Shown here: positions 61,808 to 64,000 of the stretch, piece by piece | How positions within the stretch are numbered: position 1 is the stretch's first letter | Layout of the letters: each line of letters begins with the position of its first letter | Source of the DNA: a virus | Strand: one strand, 5' to 3' | DNA length: 64,000 bases | Virus record (IMG/VR): IMGVR_UViG_3300030389_003255 | Span: 17,708-81,707 of that record | The notes under the pieces: generated by a model | What the model saw: only the letters and a program-made list of their open reading frames with translations | What the model was told of the DNA's origin: nothing | Database searches by the model: none | Position numbers and translations under genes: made by a program

Positions 61808-61932
61808 TCTTCTTCCACACTCCTTAATTCGGGATGGTAGGAATACGCATAAGCCTTTAGCAATTCTAAGTCAGCATTCTCACTGACGATAGCCTTACAC
61901 AAGACGAATAATTCATGCGCATGGTTTCTCAT
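61804..61932 (-). CDS. Microprotein, 42 aa
   Basis: MRNHAHELFVLCKAIVSENA followed by an acidic end. It overlaps the preceding stop by ATGA and the following ATG in the same way, which supports translation. Helical; unknown function. Confidence 0.6.
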   Translation of the reverse strand: MRNHAHELFVLCKAIVSENADLELLKAYAYSYHPELRSVEEE

Positions 61933-62720
61933 TCTTCCTCACTCCTAAATTGATTTCTTGCATCTCTTGTTTTGCTAACTATTTCAATATCGCACTCGCT
62001 TCTTGAACTGTTAATACATTCAAAGTTACAATTGATAGTAGGCGTAGGCAATACTCGAATGAAGGTCTCCAGTGCTTCTTCTACTCTTGCTTGAATAAAA
62101 CCCATAGCAAAGTTAGGTATTTCGGTTAGTGCTTCTTCAATATCAGTAGTTCTCATTACTGATTCAGCCGAATGCTCTAATGAAAAATCCAAATCAATAG
62201 ATTTGCTGTAACTATGAAACCAAACTGAAACAGTCATACCTATTCCACTCTCTCCGTAATCAAAAACAATTTCATGATTAGATGGTATAACATGCTTTAG
62301 CCCATTAGCGAGAGTGTCGCCAAATACTAGCCTTCTTTCAGTAGGTAGAATCATTTCTTCAACATCTCCAATAATAGATTCTGTTTTAACCGACATATTT
62401 GGATATAGGTCACGCATAACATTTACTACGGCATTTGCTGTATGTTGCCAATCTAGAGGCTCGCCTTGAGGAGTATCTTCATCTAGCATTACTTGATATA
62501 CATACTTCTTATCTTGTTTAGTATGAATACCATAATACTCGATATCTCTATCCTCGTTACAGGTAGTAAAGATTTGATTATCTTTTAGGTAGTTATAGAA
62601 TAATGCTTTGTCATTATCTGTAAAGGATTCTCCAATACTATAGGTCAGGTTAAATGTTCGTCTATATGTTACCGACATGTTAGTATATCTAGCGGTTTGT
62701 TTAAGGTAATCGTATTCCAA
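61929..62720 (-). CDS. Protein of unknown function, 263 aa
   Basis: TTG start six bases after AGAGGA. The protein is mixed alpha-beta (VSVWFHSYSKSIDLDFSLEH, TEIPNFAMGFIQARVEEALE) with a C-terminal NCNFECINSSRSECDI that may bind a metal. No family recognised. It heads a three-gene operon with two microproteins. The CATATGG element lies just before it. Confidence 0.65.
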   Translation of the reverse strand: MEYDYLKQTARYTNMSVTYRRTFNLTYSIGESFTDNDKALFYNYLKDNQIFTTCNEDRDIEYYGIHTKQDKKYVYQVMLDEDTPQGEPLDWQHTANAVVNVMRDLYPNMSVKTESIIGDVEEMILPTERRLVFGDTLANGLKHVIPSNHEIVFDYGESGIGMTVSVWFHSYSKSIDLDFSLEHSAESVMRTTDIEEALTEIPNFAMGFIQARVEEALETFIRVLPTPTINCNFECINSSRSECDIEIVSKTRDARNQFRSEEE

Positions 62721-62733
62721 AGGAATCCTCTTA

Positions 62734-62758
62734 CCATATGGTAATGCTTTGCATTACT
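62734..62758. repeat. CCATATGG hairpin element, copy 2
   Basis: CCATATGG joined to GGTAATGC-TTT-GCATTACT. It lies just before the start of the gene at 62720 and after the terminator of the upstream gene, where an operator or leader element would be expected. Confidence 0.7.
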
Positions 62759-62769
62759 TAAAATCGGAC

Positions 62770-62820
62770 AAAAATAAAAAAAAGCGTCGGGAGACTAGAG
62801 TATTTCATCTAGTCTCCCGA
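62770..62820 (-). terminator. Intrinsic-type terminator after the 62849 gene
   Basis: Minus-strand stem TCGGGAGACTAGA with its complement around a TGAAATAC loop, followed by CGC and a run of eight Ts. It is preceded by GTCGCCCCT, also found before the second terminator. Confidence 0.85.
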
Positions 62821-62848
62821 TAGGGGCGACGAGTGGTAGTGAATCTAA

Positions 62849-63394
62849 TCACTCTTCTTTGGCAACCTCCGAGTCACTAACTTTTAGAGGTGGTGCTTCG
62901 ACAATAGGTAAACCATCGTCATCTGCTCCGCTAAATCTGCCTTCTTTGAATGCTGTAACCATGTTACGCATACAATGATTTTCAACATAAGTTGCTATAT
63001 CATTAATGGTTTCATAGTTACCGCCTCTTCGACCTAATCCCATGTAGAATGTGTTTAGTAGTATAGTTATGACATTAGTAGGCAACGATACAAATGCATC
63101 TGTTACTTGAGTCATCGCAGTCTCGGCAATAACCTGTAAATCGGTAGGCAAGACTGAATCTCGTCCAATTCTCGCTTTTGGGAAATCATCCCATCTTTTG
63201 CCGTTATCTCGAAGAACTCCCCAACAAAGCGTTAGTTCGTCTTGCTTTTCTTCATCAGTAAAATCATCGTCATCTACAACTGAATCACCTAATTCAAGTT
63301 GCATCTTAATGATATTACCTCGCTTTCCTCTTTTTTCCTTAGCCAACCAAGCGTGAACTTGAGATGACAATTTCATCCAATTCTCTATCTTCAT
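62849..63394 (-). CDS. Paralog pair member A, 181 aa
   Basis: Shares FPKARIGRDSVLPTDLQVIA with the gene at the right edge (FPKARMGRDDKYPTNLRV), and both have a later GxxxNYE/SNFE region and NMV or NME helix. SD AAGGAG precedes the ATG. Helical; no family is recognised. Each copy has its own upstream element and terminator, so expression is monocistronic. Confidence 0.68.
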   Translation of the reverse strand: MKIENWMKLSSQVHAWLAKEKRGKRGNIIKMQLELGDSVVDDDDFTDEEKQDELTLCWGVLRDNGKRWDDFPKARIGRDSVLPTDLQVIAETAMTQVTDAFVSLPTNVITILLNTFYMGLGRRGGNYETINDIATYVENHCMRNMVTAFKEGRFSGADDDGLPIVEAPPLKVSDSEVAKEE

Positions 63395-63477
63395 TTTTTC
63401 AACTCCTTATTTGAGTCACTACCACTCGAAGCACTAGTAGTATGCATGGTTCTATCATAGGTTCAAGGTATGCAAAG

Positions 63478-63491
63478 CAACCATATGGTTG
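63478..63491. repeat. CATATG palindrome, copy 3
   Basis: CAACCATATGGTTG is a perfect 14-base palindrome about 85 bases upstream of the 63394 gene. It shares CCATATGG and TTGTGCT with copy 1. Here the second hairpin arm is not present in full. Confidence 0.65.
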
Positions 63492-63527
63492 TGCTACTTT
63501 GTCTAAGCGGGGAGGTGAGGGGCTAAA

Positions 63528-63585
63528 AAAATTAAAAAAATAAAAAAAAGAATGCGGGAGAACCGAAATTAATCAGTTCTCCCGC
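63528..63585 (-). terminator. Intrinsic-type terminator after the right-edge gene
   Basis: Minus-strand stem GCGGGAGAAC pairing with GTTCTCCCGC, loop of about 12 bases, then long T-runs (with interruptions). GTCGCCCCCT precedes it. Same plan as the 62770 terminator. Confidence 0.85.
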
Positions 63586-63613
63586 AGGGGGCGACAGAGG
63601 GAACAAGCGAGAA

Positions 63614-64000
63614 TCACTCATTAGACTCCTCTAATTTGGCATTAGCGGCCTCTTTCTCCTCTTTGGTTGGTGGTGGGGTCATTTGTGGTAGTTCGTTCTT
63701 AATGACCCAGTTACCGTTTTTGTCGAGTATTGCTCGACCATCATCAATTGATGATTCCATGTTTCTTACGGCTACATCAACTAGATAGTTGGCAACGGCT
63801 TCAAAGTTTGAATAAACTCCACCGGTGCGACCATGTGGAAGATAGTAGTTGCAGAACATAGCCTGTAGTTCAGTAGGGATTGCCAATAAAGCACTCAAGT
63901 ATGCTTGGGAAGAAGTAGTCATTGTAACCCGTAGATTTGTAGGGTATTTGTCGTCCCTTCCCATTCTCGCTTTGGGGAATGGTGGTGCTTCCTCTACTTT
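63614..64000 (-). CDS. Paralog pair member B (5' partial)
   Basis: The frame stays open to the window edge: twelve codons before the ATG at 63964 encode KVEEAPPFPKAR, which matches the conserved FPKAR of the other copy. So the true start lies outside the window. The visible part includes YLPHGRTGGVYSNFEAVANY, similar to the sister gene's GRRGGNYETINDIATY. Function unknown. Confidence 0.68.
   Translation of the reverse strand, partial: KVEEAPPFPKARMGRDDKYPTNLRVTMTTSSQAYLSALLAIPTELQAMFCNYYLPHGRTGGVYSNFEAVANYLVDVAVRNMESSIDDGRAILDKNGNWVIKNELPQMTPPPTKEEKEAANAKLEESNE

Overview
The window looks like the larger part of a tailed double-stranded DNA virus (Caudoviricetes) that infects an archaeon. The virus call rests on a full head-tail gene set: large terminase, portal, prohead protease, HK97-type capsid protein, tape measure protein and fibres. 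The archaeal call rests on a primase carrying both PriS-like and PriL-like features, a stand-alone XPF/Hef-type nuclease, an ATP-dependent DNA ligase and TATA-like promoter boxes, one placed for a leaderless transcript. The sequence is AT-rich with AGA-dominated arginine codons, and most genes have clear Shine-Dalgarno sequences. The makeup resembles the euryarchaeal marine (Poseidoniales, 'magrovirus') tailed viruses, but the host is an inference.

Layout. Positions 1-4216 (+) hold a tightly overlapping replication operon: primase (cut by the window edge), XPF-like nuclease, P-loop ATPase/helicase, a DUF4177-like protein, a DEDDy exonuclease and two microproteins. It ends at a strong hairpin terminator. 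Nearly everything else is on the minus strand. Reading in the direction of transcription from the right edge: two paralogous genes with their own terminators and shared CATATG hairpin elements; a small operon with two zinc-finger-size microproteins; a long late operon of small proteins (60889 to 53195); a putative small terminase (51791); several very large proteins of unknown function; the large terminase (44850); a LAGLIDADG fusion; a second block of small basic proteins (41918 to 38279); portal (38226); DNA ligase (33447); prohead protease-scaffold (30900); major capsid protein (29603); a block with an Arf-like small GTPase and membrane proteins (26933 to 25650); head-tail connectors; tail tube; tail chaperones with a programmed -1 frameshift; tape measure; and a very large tail hub, LamG adhesin and fibre. 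It ends with a methyltransferase-like gene at 4456.

The most unusual feature is a short peptide, consensus [M]-x-W-x-[DN]-[IV]-[LI]-K. It starts 29 otherwise unrelated minus-strand proteins, lies inside one more, and ends four others, including the prohead protease-scaffold. Eight tandem genes (58183 to 53376) share an extended form of it, followed by divergent bodies. Tagged proteins include a PAP2 phosphatase with all its motifs and small basic proteins of families known to me from phages and giant viruses. Tail and capsid-shell proteins lack the tag. I infer an address signal that loads cargo proteins into the prohead, analogous to the capsid-targeting sequences of T4 internal proteins. 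This inference is untested.
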